NCBI RefSeq assembly: GCF_000368565.1
Contig: NZ_KB849542.1
Span: 135,258-199,257 of the forward strand
Length of the DNA: 64,000 nt
Direction of reading: 5' to 3'
Source: Acinetobacter gerneri DSM 14967 = CIP 107464 = MTCC 9824
GTDB taxonomy: Bacteria; Pseudomonadota; Gammaproteobacteria; Pseudomonadales; Moraxellaceae
Shown here: piece by piece, positions 35,138-45,007 of the stretch
How the letters are laid out: each line of letters starts with the position of its first letter
How positions within the stretch are numbered: the stretch's first letter is position 1
Program-made: the position numbers and the translations under genes
Notes under the pieces: generated by a model
Seen by the model: the letters and a program-made list of their open reading frames with translations, nothing else
The model's database searches: none
Told to the model about the DNA's origin: nothing

Positions 35138-37855
35138 TTATAACTGAGGACCAATGAAAAAATGTAAACGAATCGGATGATTTGGATCAGAAATTCCTGA
35201 AGCCACATCGATACGAATTGGTCCAATTGGTGATTTCCATCTTAAACCTAGACCAAGACTATATTCGGTATCATTTTTAAAATCTTGGTCATAGGCATTA
35301 CCAAAATCGGTAAAGATCGCGCCACGCCAACCATCTTTAAATTGATAATTGTATTCTAAAGAACCAATCGCCAAACCTTGTCCACCGACTTTATAGCCAA
35401 ACTCCATTGGAGATAAGCTCTTATAGTCAAAACCACGTATGCTTTGATCGCCACCCGCAAAGAACCGCAAGTTATATGGCACTTTTTCAAATTTGTCGGT
35501 AAAGATATAACCTAGATTTGTACGTCCAACAAATTGGTGATTGTCATTCTGCCCAAGCGAATAGATAAAGCTCCAATCTGCATTGACGATCGCCATGTTG
35601 GCATCCGAAAGTAATGAATCACTACCCAATTGCAATTTATAACTTTGTTTAAAACCACGAGTCGGATTCAGACGGTTATTACTATCTGTTTTAGAAAGCT
35701 CAGCACCTAAAAGTAAAGATTCTTGTTGGGCTTGTGCACCTGGAACTTTAAAGTTATCAGGAATATCATCTTCATTTACAATACCATTTTGACTTAGACG
35801 ATCTAAACGATAACGCACACCATAAGTCTGCTGCCATTGTCCACGCGGATTTTTGATAATTCTATCAATACCAGCAACAGCGGCTTCCGTTGTCAAACTC
35901 ATGCCTGGTCCGACACCATCACGTTCTTCACGTTCATAACCACCCACCAATGCAAAATAATCATTGATTGGATGTTTATATGGAATATTGTAATGTCCCT
36001 CAATCGATTGACGGATTTGCGACAACTCCATGTTGGCATCAAATGAATGCCCAAGATGATTGACGATCGAACGGCGATACTGGGTACGTAAACGAACACC
36101 TGTATCGGTTCCATAACCAATACCCGCCTCGATATTATTTAAACGATCTGCATTTAAGGTGACAATGACAGGAATTTTTTGCTCTTCTCGTGCTTTGTCT
36201 TTGAGTTGGTCTTCCTCAGTTTGTTGCTGTTTTTGCTCTGAACGCATCTTGGCAAGATTTTCATTTTCCTGCTGATCACGAACCCCTGCAAATTGGTCTT
36301 CATTGACCACATTTTGGGTCACTTCTTTGGCTGAAGTTTCCGATTTTGGTTTTTGTTTAGCAATATTTAGATCTGACTCAGAAACACCTTGTTCATCGAT
36401 CAATTTCTGTAAGTCTGGTGGTAATTCTAGCGGTTTTTCAATTGGATCAGGTTTAATCGCATCAACCAAGGTATAGTTAAAATAACGCGAGTTAGTCAAG
36501 TTATTTGCCAAAGTATTGACTTTCCAAAAGGCATAATCATCACCATCTTTAAATGGTGCCAATTTTTTCAATACCTCTAAATCAATTGGAAATGGCTTAT
36601 TAGGATCGCTCATACGAAACTCGACGTCACCTATTTTATAACGACCGCCTGTTTCGTATTTTAAATTAATGTCAGCGGTATTATCAGGTTGAGCTATTCG
36701 GACGTCATGTAAACGCCAATACGCATCAAAAAATCCGTTATTGCTTGCCGCATCATTTATACGGGTTTTGGTGGTTTCATAAAGCCCTGAATTGAAAATG
36801 TCGCCCTCATTTAAATCAGGCAAGACTTTTAACACTTGTAATTGAGGAATATTTTGCCCTGCACCTGTAAACTCGATATTTTGCGATTTGACTTTAACAG
36901 GGTCATTTGGCGTCACTTCTACTTTGACCTGATTATCACTCACTTTTGAAAATTTAAATTGTGCTTGATAATAACCGACTGCTTGGGCTGCTTGAGTTGT
37001 CAAAGAACGTAATTGGGGAATCGCTGAGTTGTAATCTGAAAAAGATTCAACAGTAAATGATGAAAGCTTGGCTTTAATATTTTGAGCCAAAATATCAGGA
37101 GCACCCGAAACGGATGCAGTGATTTTTGGAACAGATTGATCTTGCTGTTTTGGATGAAAACGTTTCAACAAACGTTTAAAAAAGCCCTGCTTTTCTTCAT
37201 CAGCTTTATTTTCTGCCGCACTTAAATCATGTAATGTCCGACCTGCATCATTTTGCTCAACCACAATTTGTTTATCAGCCTGAATGCTTTGCATCAATTG
37301 ATCAACATTGACTGGAGCTTGAGTCAATTGGGTAACTTCTTGAGAAGTCGCTTCATTGATCACTGGCTCAGGCGCTTTGCTTACACCTGCATTATAATTT
37401 GCCGCTTCTGCCTTCGCTTCTTCCGCAACTTTAAAAATTTCATCCGCCATAGACTGATCAACTGGCATGATTGGCAAATCTTCAAGATCATCAAACTGAA
37501 TGGGGTTAAATGCGGGATCGGCTGGTGCGTTGATTTGTTGATTCAACATTTGTTGACTATCAACCTGATTTTCTAAGTCTTTTACAACTTGTGCTTTTTG
37601 TGCCTGATTTATTTTTTCTTGAGCAAGCTGAGTATCTGAGCCCAAAGCTGCATCAGCCTGAGAGATCGACTTAGAATTCAATGTTACACTGCTATTGCTC
37701 GTGATCGGCGGCTCATCTTGAGCCTGAGCCGTTGAACTTACAAAAATTCCTAAAAAAACACTTGCGCACAATAATTTATTTACATCATTTGTGCTAAAAA
37801 TAATATGCATGTATTCAGCGAGTTTAGATTTTTTGAATTTGACTTCTAGTGGCAT
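35138..37855 (-). CDS. tamA: Translocation and assembly module outer-membrane subunit TamA, with long extra segments
   Basis: A 905-residue Omp85-family protein (E. coli TamA is 577). Residues 1-45 are an extended signal peptide (cleavage after STAQA). About 46-260 is a low-complexity, Gln/Ala/Asp-rich extension. POTRA domains follow (LSSFTVESFSDYNSAIPQL onward), broken at about 465-565 by a Glu/Gln/Lys-rich linker. The C-terminal 16-strand barrel (IEAGIGYGTDTGVRLRTQY to LHFFIGPQL) has RFFAGGDQSIRGFDY, the conserved RGF loop. The ATG at 37855 is used; an ATG at 37810 is an alternative that would still leave a signal peptide. Confidence 0.9.
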   Translation of the reverse strand: MPLEVKFKKSKLAEYMHIIFSTNDVNKLLCASVFLGIFVSSTAQAQDEPPITSNSSVTLNSKSISQADAALGSDTQLAQEKINQAQKAQVVKDLENQVDSQQMLNQQINAPADPAFNPIQFDDLEDLPIMPVDQSMADEIFKVAEEAKAEAANYNAGVSKAPEPVINEATSQEVTQLTQAPVNVDQLMQSIQADKQIVVEQNDAGRTLHDLSAAENKADEEKQGFFKRLLKRFHPKQQDQSVPKITASVSGAPDILAQNIKAKLSSFTVESFSDYNSAIPQLRSLTTQAAQAVGYYQAQFKFSKVSDNQVKVEVTPNDPVKVKSQNIEFTGAGQNIPQLQVLKVLPDLNEGDIFNSGLYETTKTRINDAASNNGFFDAYWRLHDVRIAQPDNTADINLKYETGGRYKIGDVEFRMSDPNKPFPIDLEVLKKLAPFKDGDDYAFWKVNTLANNLTNSRYFNYTLVDAIKPDPIEKPLELPPDLQKLIDEQGVSESDLNIAKQKPKSETSAKEVTQNVVNEDQFAGVRDQQENENLAKMRSEQKQQQTEEDQLKDKAREEQKIPVIVTLNADRLNNIEAGIGYGTDTGVRLRTQYRRSIVNHLGHSFDANMELSQIRQSIEGHYNIPYKHPINDYFALVGGYEREERDGVGPGMSLTTEAAVAGIDRIIKNPRGQWQQTYGVRYRLDRLSQNGIVNEDDIPDNFKVPGAQAQQESLLLGAELSKTDSNNRLNPTRGFKQSYKLQLGSDSLLSDANMAIVNADWSFIYSLGQNDNHQFVGRTNLGYIFTDKFEKVPYNLRFFAGGDQSIRGFDYKSLSPMEFGYKVGGQGLAIGSLEYNYQFKDGWRGAIFTDFGNAYDQDFKNDTEYSLGLGLRWKSPIGPIRIDVASGISDPNHPIRLHFFIGPQL

Positions 37856-38035
37856 CTCAAGCTCTTGATCGGATTTTTGATATTCAAATGGGATAACACC
37901 TTAATCATATCCCAAAACTATGTCTAATCTATTAGATTTTTCATTCAAATCAATGCAAAACTAACATAATTATGATTCACTTTACTGTTACAGATTCGTC
38001 ACGATTCTAAGCAATACTTAAAGAAGCAAAGACTT

Positions 38036-39355
38036 ATGCAAAAAACTGAACATATTTTGGGCACAAGACGTTTTTTACCCATGTTCTTAACCCAATTTTT
38101 TGGTGCGCTTAATGATAACGTCTACAAACAATCGTTATTGTTAGTCATTACTTACGGATGGATACAACAACAATCAGCTTCTGTGAGTACACTGAATAAT
38201 CTCGCGGCATTGTTATTTATTCTACCTTATTTCATCTTCTCAGCGACCGCAGGACAAATCGCAGATAAGTATGAACGCTCATTTTTAGTACGAGCGATAA
38301 AAATATTAGAAATAATCATCATGCTGATCGCCTCTGTTGGTTTTATGTTCGGCAATTTATGGATATTACTCATTGCTTTATTTTTAATGGGCACACACAG
38401 TACATTCTTCGGTCCGATCAAATACGCTATTTTGCCTGACATTTTAAAACCAAATGAACTGATGTCTGGAAATGCGCTGTTCCAATCAGGGACGTCGATT
38501 GCAATTTTAATTGGGATGATCTTGGGCGGTACAGTGATTTCAGCCTCACAAGGAAATATGGTTTGGATCAGCCTCACCATTCTCTCTATCGCTGTCATCG
38601 GGTTTATTTGCAGTCGCTTTATTTTAAAACAAGAAGTCTCCAGTAATGATCTAGAAATAGACTGGAATTTTTTTAGAACCAGTTTTCAAACTTTAAAATA
38701 TGCCAAAAGCTTACCTTTAGTATTTTTAGTTTTGCTTGGCAATTCATGGTATTGGTTTTATGGCGCGACCTATTTGACCCAAATCCCACAGCTCACTCAA
38801 CAATACCTTCATGCCAATGAAAATGTCGTGAGTTTATTATTGACATTTTTCTCAGTGGGTATTGGTATCGGTTCATTGCTTTGCCGTAAAATCGGTGGAA
38901 GCGAAGTCAACATCAAAATGGTTCCGATCGGCGCAGTGGGTCTGACTGTATTTGCACTTTATCTCGCGATCAGCATGTATTTTTTACCACAAATGACAGG
39001 ACCTTTAATCGGTATACCTGCCATGTTTAGCTCAGGTGCTGTCTATTATCATGTGATGATCGCCGTAACTTTGCTTGGAATCAGTGGTGGTTTTTATATC
39101 GTGCCGTTATATGCGATGATGCAAGCTTATGCTCCTCGCTCACATCGTGCACGAGTAGTTGCTGCAAATAATATTATTAATGCTATATTTATGGTGGCTT
39201 CAGCGGTCTTCTCTATTATAATTTTAAGTCTATTACATATAGATATGAAGATCCTGTTTTGTATCACTGCTGTATTAAGTGCAATTTTTACTACGTGGTT
39301 GTTAATTCGTCTTAAACCGAAAGTTGCCACGACTCAAATCTCTCTGGAGGATTAA
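38036..39355 (+). CDS. MFS transporter, LplT-like (lysophospholipid flippase type)
   Basis: A 439-residue, twelve-helix transporter. The N-terminus RRFLPMFLTQFFGALNDNVYK, with the loop TFFGPIKYAILPDILKPNEL and GNALFQSGTSIAILIG, is typical of LplT and of the transporter half of LplT-Aas fusions, which move lysophosphatidylethanolamine across the inner membrane for re-acylation. No acyltransferase gene is adjacent. It ends two bases before the coq7 start, with the coq7 ribosome-binding site inside its 3' end, so the two genes are co-translated. It is divergent from tamA, also an envelope-lipid gene. Confidence 0.72.
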   Translation: MQKTEHILGTRRFLPMFLTQFFGALNDNVYKQSLLLVITYGWIQQQSASVSTLNNLAALLFILPYFIFSATAGQIADKYERSFLVRAIKILEIIIMLIASVGFMFGNLWILLIALFLMGTHSTFFGPIKYAILPDILKPNELMSGNALFQSGTSIAILIGMILGGTVISASQGNMVWISLTILSIAVIGFICSRFILKQEVSSNDLEIDWNFFRTSFQTLKYAKSLPLVFLVLLGNSWYWFYGATYLTQIPQLTQQYLHANENVVSLLLTFFSVGIGIGSLLCRKIGGSEVNIKMVPIGAVGLTVFALYLAISMYFLPQMTGPLIGIPAMFSSGAVYYHVMIAVTLLGISGGFYIVPLYAMMQAYAPRSHRARVVAANNIINAIFMVASAVFSIIILSLLHIDMKILFCITAVLSAIFTTWLLIRLKPKVATTQISLED

Positions 39356-39357
39356 CT

Positions 39358-39993
39358 ATGCGTCAATATACTGGCATAGACAAACTCATCAATTCTTTTG
39401 ATCAGGCTTTACGTAGCTTGGTACCGGGGGCAACTTCAGCACAACGTGCAAATCCTGGAAATGTCGTTGAATCACAGCTTGGTGTGAGTGAAGCACGCCA
39501 TGTCGCAGGGTTAATGCGTGTCAATCATAGTGGCGAAGTTTGTGCGCAAGCGCTCTATCATGGTCAAGCATTGACAGCAAAACTGCCTAATGTCCGTCGT
39601 GAAATGGAATTTGCTGCCATCGAAGAACAAGACCATCTAGCATGGTGCGAAGACCGTTTAAAAGAACTCAATAGCATCCCTAGTTTACTCAATCCAGTTT
39701 GGTATGGATTATCCTTTGGCATGGGTGCGCTCGCAGGAATTGCAGGTGACAAATATAGCTTAGGTTTTGTCGCAGAAACTGAACGCCAAGTGAGTTTGCA
39801 TTTACAGCACCATATTTCACAACTACCTGCTCAAGATGAACGCTCACGTAAAATCTTGATGCAAATGGACGAGGATGAACTGCATCATCGTGATACGGCA
39901 CTCAATGCAGGTGGTGTCAATCTGCCACTACCTGTGCGTATTACCATGACCGCAATTTCGAAATTGATGACAAAGACAAGTTATTATATTTAG
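39358..39993 (+). CDS. coq7: 3-demethoxyubiquinol 3-hydroxylase Coq7
   Basis: A 211-residue di-iron hydroxylase that adds the last hydroxyl group to the ring in ubiquinone synthesis. It is found in Acinetobacter and Pseudomonas in place of UbiF. Iron ligands appear as MRVNHSGEVCAQALY (Glu), EEQDHLAWC (Glu and His), AETERQVSLH and DEDELHHRD (Glu and His). The start follows an ideal GGAGG. It is coupled to the upstream MFS gene (two-base gap). Confidence 0.95.
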   Translation: MRQYTGIDKLINSFDQALRSLVPGATSAQRANPGNVVESQLGVSEARHVAGLMRVNHSGEVCAQALYHGQALTAKLPNVRREMEFAAIEEQDHLAWCEDRLKELNSIPSLLNPVWYGLSFGMGALAGIAGDKYSLGFVAETERQVSLHLQHHISQLPAQDERSRKILMQMDEDELHHRDTALNAGGVNLPLPVRITMTAISKLMTKTSYYI

Positions 39994-40026
39994 AGTTTAT
40001 TTTAAATAACATCAAAATCGAACCTA

Positions 40027-40060
40027 CACTTTTGAGTCTGAAAATACAGGCTCAAAAGTG
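40027..40060 (+). terminator. Hairpin after coq7
   Basis: CACTTTTGAG and CTCAAAAGTG form a 10-bp stem with a 14-base loop. There is no long T-run, so termination is plausible but unproven. Confidence 0.5.
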
Positions 40061-40112
40061 CTCTACTTGACTCTCTTTCCCGTAAAAATAAACAACAACG
40101 ACAGGATATAAA

Positions 40113-40847
40113 ATGCAGAACTCAGCTAAATATAGCAAAATATTGATCACTGGCCTTCTGCTTGGCTTATCTTCGCTTTCTTATGCTGATCTCAACTCAC
40201 TCAAAAAATTTGAAACTGACATCCTCAAGCAATATCAAAATAAAGATTTTTATGAAAATAATCAGCAAATTGAACTTGATATTCACAATCAATTAGCCAA
40301 AGATCCTGCGAGTTTCAATTATGATTTTCCAAAATTGAAAAAAGCTCATTTTATCGATATCAAATATTCACCTGATAAAAAATTGAAATTTTATAATTTT
40401 GATGTCAGTGGTGGTGGCACTATGGGCGAGTGGACAAATTACGTCCAGTACAAAGTCAATAATAAAATGAAACTCGACTCATTTGACTCAGGCTATATTC
40501 AAAGTATTAGCCAAAATAACATTAAAAATCAGCCCGTATATCTGGTAAAAAGCTACTATAAAGGTGATAACTGCACAGGCATGCATGAAGTACGAGCAGT
40601 TCAGGTTGGCTCACAACAATTGATCAAATCTTATATTTTTCAAACTAATACTCAAAAACTTGATCGCATCACGGTAGATTTTAATTGTTCTAAAATCAAA
40701 GATTATCAAAATATGCCTGAATATATGAGAATTGGACCCAAAGCAGTTGATATTATGTTGATTGATAAAAATGATGTTCCTCAAAATAAATATCTACGCT
40801 ACAGTTTTACTCAAAATATGTATAAATACACGGGTATCGTCAAGTAA
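40113..40847 (+). CDS. Secreted protein of unknown function
   Basis: A 244-residue protein with a clear signal peptide (MQNSAKYSKILITGLLLGLSSLSYA, cleaved before D26). The mature part has two cysteines (DNCTGMHE and FNCSKIKD) that may form a disulfide, and the repeated theme of polar strands (FYNFDVSGGGTMGEWTNYV). It is probably periplasmic. The family is not recognised. AGGA precedes the ATG. It appears monocistronic, convergent with the acetyltransferase gene. Confidence 0.72.
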   Translation: MQNSAKYSKILITGLLLGLSSLSYADLNSLKKFETDILKQYQNKDFYENNQQIELDIHNQLAKDPASFNYDFPKLKKAHFIDIKYSPDKKLKFYNFDVSGGGTMGEWTNYVQYKVNNKMKLDSFDSGYIQSISQNNIKNQPVYLVKSYYKGDNCTGMHEVRAVQVGSQQLIKSYIFQTNTQKLDRITVDFNCSKIKDYQNMPEYMRIGPKAVDIMLIDKNDVPQNKYLRYSFTQNMYKYTGIVK

Positions 40848-40873
40848 AACCTAAGGCTTTGCCTGTTGCTAAA

Positions 40874-41395
40874 TCACGAGATATTGAGCAACATGGCACA
40901 GCGTTTTTCACGCGGAAAACCCGATGCCTGTTCTTGCTTGAGTATTTTTTCCAAATAATCTAGCAAAGAGATACGATCAAGCTTCTCAAATCCAAGCTTT
41001 TGATAGAAATCATGATTCCAAGCAACATCGACAAAAGTCGTCAATGTCACGGCATCGAAAGCTTGTTTTTTTGCAATATCTATCATGTGATTTAACAACA
41101 ATCGTCCTAAGCCCTGTTTTTGCATATTTGAAACAACATCAAGCTCGATAATATATAAATCATTTGCCATTTTCTGAGCATAAATAAATGCAATAGCTCG
41201 ATCTTCGGAATTGGCAATAACAAATGCATAATCATTTTCAATCAAAGCTTGATGTTCTTCAGACGACAAAACAGGACTTGTTGCGATCCATGCATAGTCT
41301 GTTGCTAAAAAAGCTTGTGCTGCCGAGCGTTCGATCTCAATCAAATCAGCAATATCAGATATTTTAGTTGGACGAATCGATTTATTTGTCTTCAT
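40874..41395 (-). CDS. GNAT-family N-acetyltransferase
   Basis: A 173-residue GNAT protein: IRPTKISDIADLIEIERSA at the start, strand 4 YIIELDVVSNMQKQGLGRLL containing the acetyl-CoA pyrophosphate-binding Q-x-x-G-x-G/A pattern (QKQGLGRLL), and the C-terminal NHDFYQKLGFEKL. It transfers acetyl from acetyl-CoA to an unknown amine. It precedes the kdpE end on the same strand, but 80 bases of non-coding DNA separate them in the opposite sense (kdpE lies upstream), so read-through from kdp is possible. Confidence 0.85.
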   Translation of the reverse strand: MKTNKSIRPTKISDIADLIEIERSAAQAFLATDYAWIATSPVLSSEEHQALIENDYAFVIANSEDRAIAFIYAQKMANDLYIIELDVVSNMQKQGLGRLLLNHMIDIAKKQAFDAVTLTTFVDVAWNHDFYQKLGFEKLDRISLLDYLEKILKQEQASGFPREKRCAMLLNIS

Positions 41396-41476
41396 TTAAG
41401 GTACTTAGATTGCTTAGGCTATTTTCTTTTCAACATGTATGAGCGTTTATCGGTCCTGTCTCAAGGAGATTTTGCT

Positions 41477-42190
41477 CTATAGCGATTTACCAATAAATCG
41501 TAAACCAACACCCGGCTCAGTGATGATATACTTTGGTAATACCGCATCATCACATAATTTTGCACGTAACTTTGCCACCAATATACGTAAATAATGCGTA
41601 TCTTCTTGATGGGATGGTCCCCACAATTCTTTTAATAATTGCGGTTGAGTAATCAATTGTCCCTGATGTTGTGCCAATAAATTGAGGAGCTGATATTCTT
41701 TACGTGTAAGTGAGATCAGAGTTTGGTTTAAAAAGACCTGACGTTGCGCAAAATCTATTTTTAAAACGCCATCATCAAAAATAGAATGCTCTACTTGCTG
41801 CGGTGCATTGCGAAAAATGACTCTTATTCTCGCCATAAATTCCTGAATACTAAAGGGCTTTGTCACATAGTCATTAGCACCTGCATCCAGTAATTTTACT
41901 TTTTCTATTTCATCAGAACGTACTGACAAAATCATTACAGGAACTTGGCTCCAACTCCGAAGCTCTTTAAGCACTTCGCAACCATCCAAATCTGGTAGAC
42001 CTAAATCTAAAATCACCAAATCTGCCCCTTGTAAGGCTAAAATTTCTAAGCCTTTTTGACCATTTTCAGCCATTAACACTTTATAGCCTTGTGCACGTAG
42101 CGCGATGTCTAAAAATTTTCTGATTTGCGGTTCATCATCGATGATCAATACATTGACCATACTTGATGCCGATTTATTCATTTCAGACAT
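41477..42190 (-). CDS. kdpE: Response regulator KdpE
   Basis: A 237-residue OmpR/PhoB-type regulator that activates kdpABC when phosphorylated by KdpD. The receiver domain has VLIIDDEPQIRKFL, phospho-acceptor Asp in LVILDLGLPDLDG and Lys in YVTKPFS; the C-terminal winged helix ends GVGLRFIGKSL. The frame runs up to an ATG at 42244 inside kdpD, but the ATG at 42190 is preferred: AGGAAACAAT precedes it and it starts 8 bases after the kdpD stop. Confidence 0.93.
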   Translation of the reverse strand: MSEMNKSASSMVNVLIIDDEPQIRKFLDIALRAQGYKVLMAENGQKGLEILALQGADLVILDLGLPDLDGCEVLKELRSWSQVPVMILSVRSDEIEKVKLLDAGANDYVTKPFSIQEFMARIRVIFRNAPQQVEHSIFDDGVLKIDFAQRQVFLNQTLISLTRKEYQLLNLLAQHQGQLITQPQLLKELWGPSHQEDTHYLRILVAKLRAKLCDDAVLPKYIITEPGVGLRFIGKSL

Positions 42191-42198
42191 ATTGTTTC

Positions 42199-44865
42199 CT
42201 AAGCTGAGATCATCTGTTGAATCGGAAGGACGATCCGAATACATGTTCCTTTTTGCTGGCGTCCTGAAGATGCAGAAATTTGCCCCATATGCGCACCAAT
42301 AATTGCTTTCACGATCGTCAAACCTAAACCTGTACCGTATTGTCCACGATCACCTCTTTGCATGGTATAGAACATATCAAAAATCCGATTGCGCTCATCT
42401 TCGGGTATGCCTTGCCCTTGATCGGTGATCGAAATTTGGATCTGTTGATCATTTAGCTTTTCAACGTCCAATTCAACTGCTTCATCTTCTGGCGAAAATT
42501 TGGCTGCATTTTCCAGCACATTAAAGATCGCTTGCTCAATCAGCGCGGCATGGACAAAGAGGCTTAAGTTCGCCTCCGAAAATTTTACATTGACTTTAAT
42601 TTTTGGCAAATACCTTTTCAGACGCCGAACCGCTGAACCTACCAGCTCATCCACACCAATCCAATCACGGCGTAGGGTCAGACCTTCATGTCCTAAACGT
42701 GTCATATCTAACAAATTTTGGATATAACGATCAAGTCGCTCACCTTCTAAATGAATGGCTTGTAATAAATCATCCTGATCTTGTTGATTCATATTATGCC
42801 GATAATTACTCAAAGTATCAGCGGCGCCAATCATCGAAGCCAGTGGTGAGCGCAAATCATGAGAAACGGATGATAACAATGCTGAGCGTAACTTTTCTGT
42901 TTCAGAGCTTACTTTGGCAAGTTCCAGATCTTGAGTAAGCTGTGTCCGTGAAATGGCTTGAGCAATATTTTCAATCATCGCTTCCGCCAGACGCTTTTGT
43001 TCTAAAGTCATCTGTGAAATGCTGTATTCAAATTTAATTCCGACGACACCTAGACACTGTTTCGATGCCAAAAGAGGTAAAAACCACCATTCATTTTCCG
43101 TGAGTGTTTGTGTGAATTTTCCAGAAGGCTGACTATTTTTAAATGTCCAATCAGCAGAGATTTTTTCTTTTTGGGAAAGTGTATGATGATTGATCTGTTC
43201 AAGATAAGGCGCATTTTCCGCTAAATTGAACCAAATTTTTGCCTTCAAATTTTGTGATAATTGATTGAGTGCAATATCTAAAACTTGTTCAAGATTTGCA
43301 GCAACAGAAAGCTTTTGACTTAGATCTTGCATAATACTGTTATAACGATTGGCAGCTTTTAAGGCATTGACCTGCTCTTTTAAACGCGAAGCTAAACGAC
43401 TGGCAATCAACGCTGCCGCAAGAAAAGCCACAATTGTGATAAAGCCTTTCGGTGCAGATATATCAAAAGTAAACTTGGGCAATATAAAGAAAAAATCATA
43501 GGATAAAAACAATAAAATAGCAGCCGTGGTTGCTGCCATCATGCGTGTTTTTGATGCGATAAAAACCACAGCCGTGATGAAAATAATGGAAATCTCACTT
43601 ATTCCCAAATATTTTTCACTTAAACTTGCGATCGCTATACTGCATATCGTGATCAATAAAACAAAAAGTGTTTCGCTTAAACTCAGCAAATAACGTTTAT
43701 TTAAATGTTTAGATTTTACTTGATGATTCTCTTGAATTGGCACGATACTCAATTCAAATTTTGGATGATTTTTCAATAAGTGATCTATCAAACTTGGCTG
43801 AAAATATTTTTGCAAGATGCTCTCATTTTGCTGTGCCAAAACGATGGTCGAAATCCCCCGCTCAATCGCATATTCAGACAATACTTTGGCGTGTTTTTCG
43901 CCGTATAAAATCTCAGTCATTCCCCCCAATTGTCTTGCCAAATTTAGCGCAGTCTCAATTTCTCGACTATGCTCATCTAGCTTCAGCGCATCACTCGTCG
44001 CATTATCCTTAAAAAATGCAACAACAGTCCAAGTAGCCAAACGATTTTCAGCCAAACGACATCCTGCCCTCACTAATGCTTCTGCTTTCCCCTTTGCTTC
44101 GATCAAAACCAAAATATGATTTTTCAGTGGAATGGGGGCAATGCCTTGTATAGCAAAGTTTTCACGAACATCACTATCGACATGACTTGCCACAGTTTGC
44201 ATTGCCAATTCACGCAAAGCCGTCAGATTGGATGGTGTAAAAAAACCTTTTAGCGCATGTGAGGCTTGTTCTGGAACGTAGACTTTGCCTTGATTGAGTC
44301 GCTCGATCAGTTCATTTACTGGCAAATCAATCAAACGAATATCACGAATACGTTCAAATACCCGATCTGGAACAGTTTCTAAAACACGCACACCTGTGAT
44401 CTGCAGTACCACATCATTTAAACTTTCTAGATGTTGAATATTCATAGTGGTAAAAACATCAATCCCTGCATCGAGCAGTTCATTGATATCTTGCCAGCGC
44501 TTTTCATGACGACTGCCCGGCATATTGGTGTGAGCAAATTCATCTACCAATACGATATGTGGCTTTTTTTCAAGTACCGCATCAAGATCCATTTCTTGTA
44601 ACTGATGCCCTTGATAGCTCACCATTTTTCTCGCAATAATCGGCAATCCATCAACCAAATGATCAGTTTCCGCCCGACCATGTGTTTCAACATAAGCGAT
44701 CACGATATCGACACCTTGTTGAAATAAGTCATGCGCACGGACCAACATGGCATAGGTTTTTCCAACTCCGGGAGCTGCCCCTAAAAATATCGTCAAGCGA
44801 CCTGATTGGTAACGCTTGGTGTGTTGTAGCAAAACATCTGCTTTATTGTCTCTATTTTCACTCAT
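42199..44865 (-). CDS. kdpD: Sensor histidine kinase KdpD
   Basis: An 888-residue sensor of K+ limitation and turgor. Order of domains: N-terminal KdpD domain with Walker A (GAAPGVGKTYAM at about 30-41) and VLVDEFAHTNMPGSRH; a universal-stress-protein-like domain (HILVLIEAKGKAEALVRA onward); four short membrane segments at about 395-490; a GAF domain; the HisKA box SSVSHDLRSPLASMIGAADT; and an HATPase domain with DQGQGIPEDERNRIFDMFY and GTGLGLTIVKAI. The length matches E. coli KdpD (894). It lies 142 bases after kdpC and is coupled to kdpE. Confidence 0.96.
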   Translation of the reverse strand: MSENRDNKADVLLQHTKRYQSGRLTIFLGAAPGVGKTYAMLVRAHDLFQQGVDIVIAYVETHGRAETDHLVDGLPIIARKMVSYQGHQLQEMDLDAVLEKKPHIVLVDEFAHTNMPGSRHEKRWQDINELLDAGIDVFTTMNIQHLESLNDVVLQITGVRVLETVPDRVFERIRDIRLIDLPVNELIERLNQGKVYVPEQASHALKGFFTPSNLTALRELAMQTVASHVDSDVRENFAIQGIAPIPLKNHILVLIEAKGKAEALVRAGCRLAENRLATWTVVAFFKDNATSDALKLDEHSREIETALNLARQLGGMTEILYGEKHAKVLSEYAIERGISTIVLAQQNESILQKYFQPSLIDHLLKNHPKFELSIVPIQENHQVKSKHLNKRYLLSLSETLFVLLITICSIAIASLSEKYLGISEISIIFITAVVFIASKTRMMAATTAAILLFLSYDFFFILPKFTFDISAPKGFITIVAFLAAALIASRLASRLKEQVNALKAANRYNSIMQDLSQKLSVAANLEQVLDIALNQLSQNLKAKIWFNLAENAPYLEQINHHTLSQKEKISADWTFKNSQPSGKFTQTLTENEWWFLPLLASKQCLGVVGIKFEYSISQMTLEQKRLAEAMIENIAQAISRTQLTQDLELAKVSSETEKLRSALLSSVSHDLRSPLASMIGAADTLSNYRHNMNQQDQDDLLQAIHLEGERLDRYIQNLLDMTRLGHEGLTLRRDWIGVDELVGSAVRRLKRYLPKIKVNVKFSEANLSLFVHAALIEQAIFNVLENAAKFSPEDEAVELDVEKLNDQQIQISITDQGQGIPEDERNRIFDMFYTMQRGDRGQYGTGLGLTIVKAIIGAHMGQISASSGRQQKGTCIRIVLPIQQMISA

Positions 44866-45007
44866 GTGCTTTGGTCTTGATTTTTATTGACGATTGGGCT
44901 GATCAAATCAGATTTAAATGTTGTTTAGATCTAACCATTTCCTCTTATGGATGTTCCACTCTACGCAAAACATCCATTGCATGATTCAGATTTTGCTTTG
45001 TTTGATC

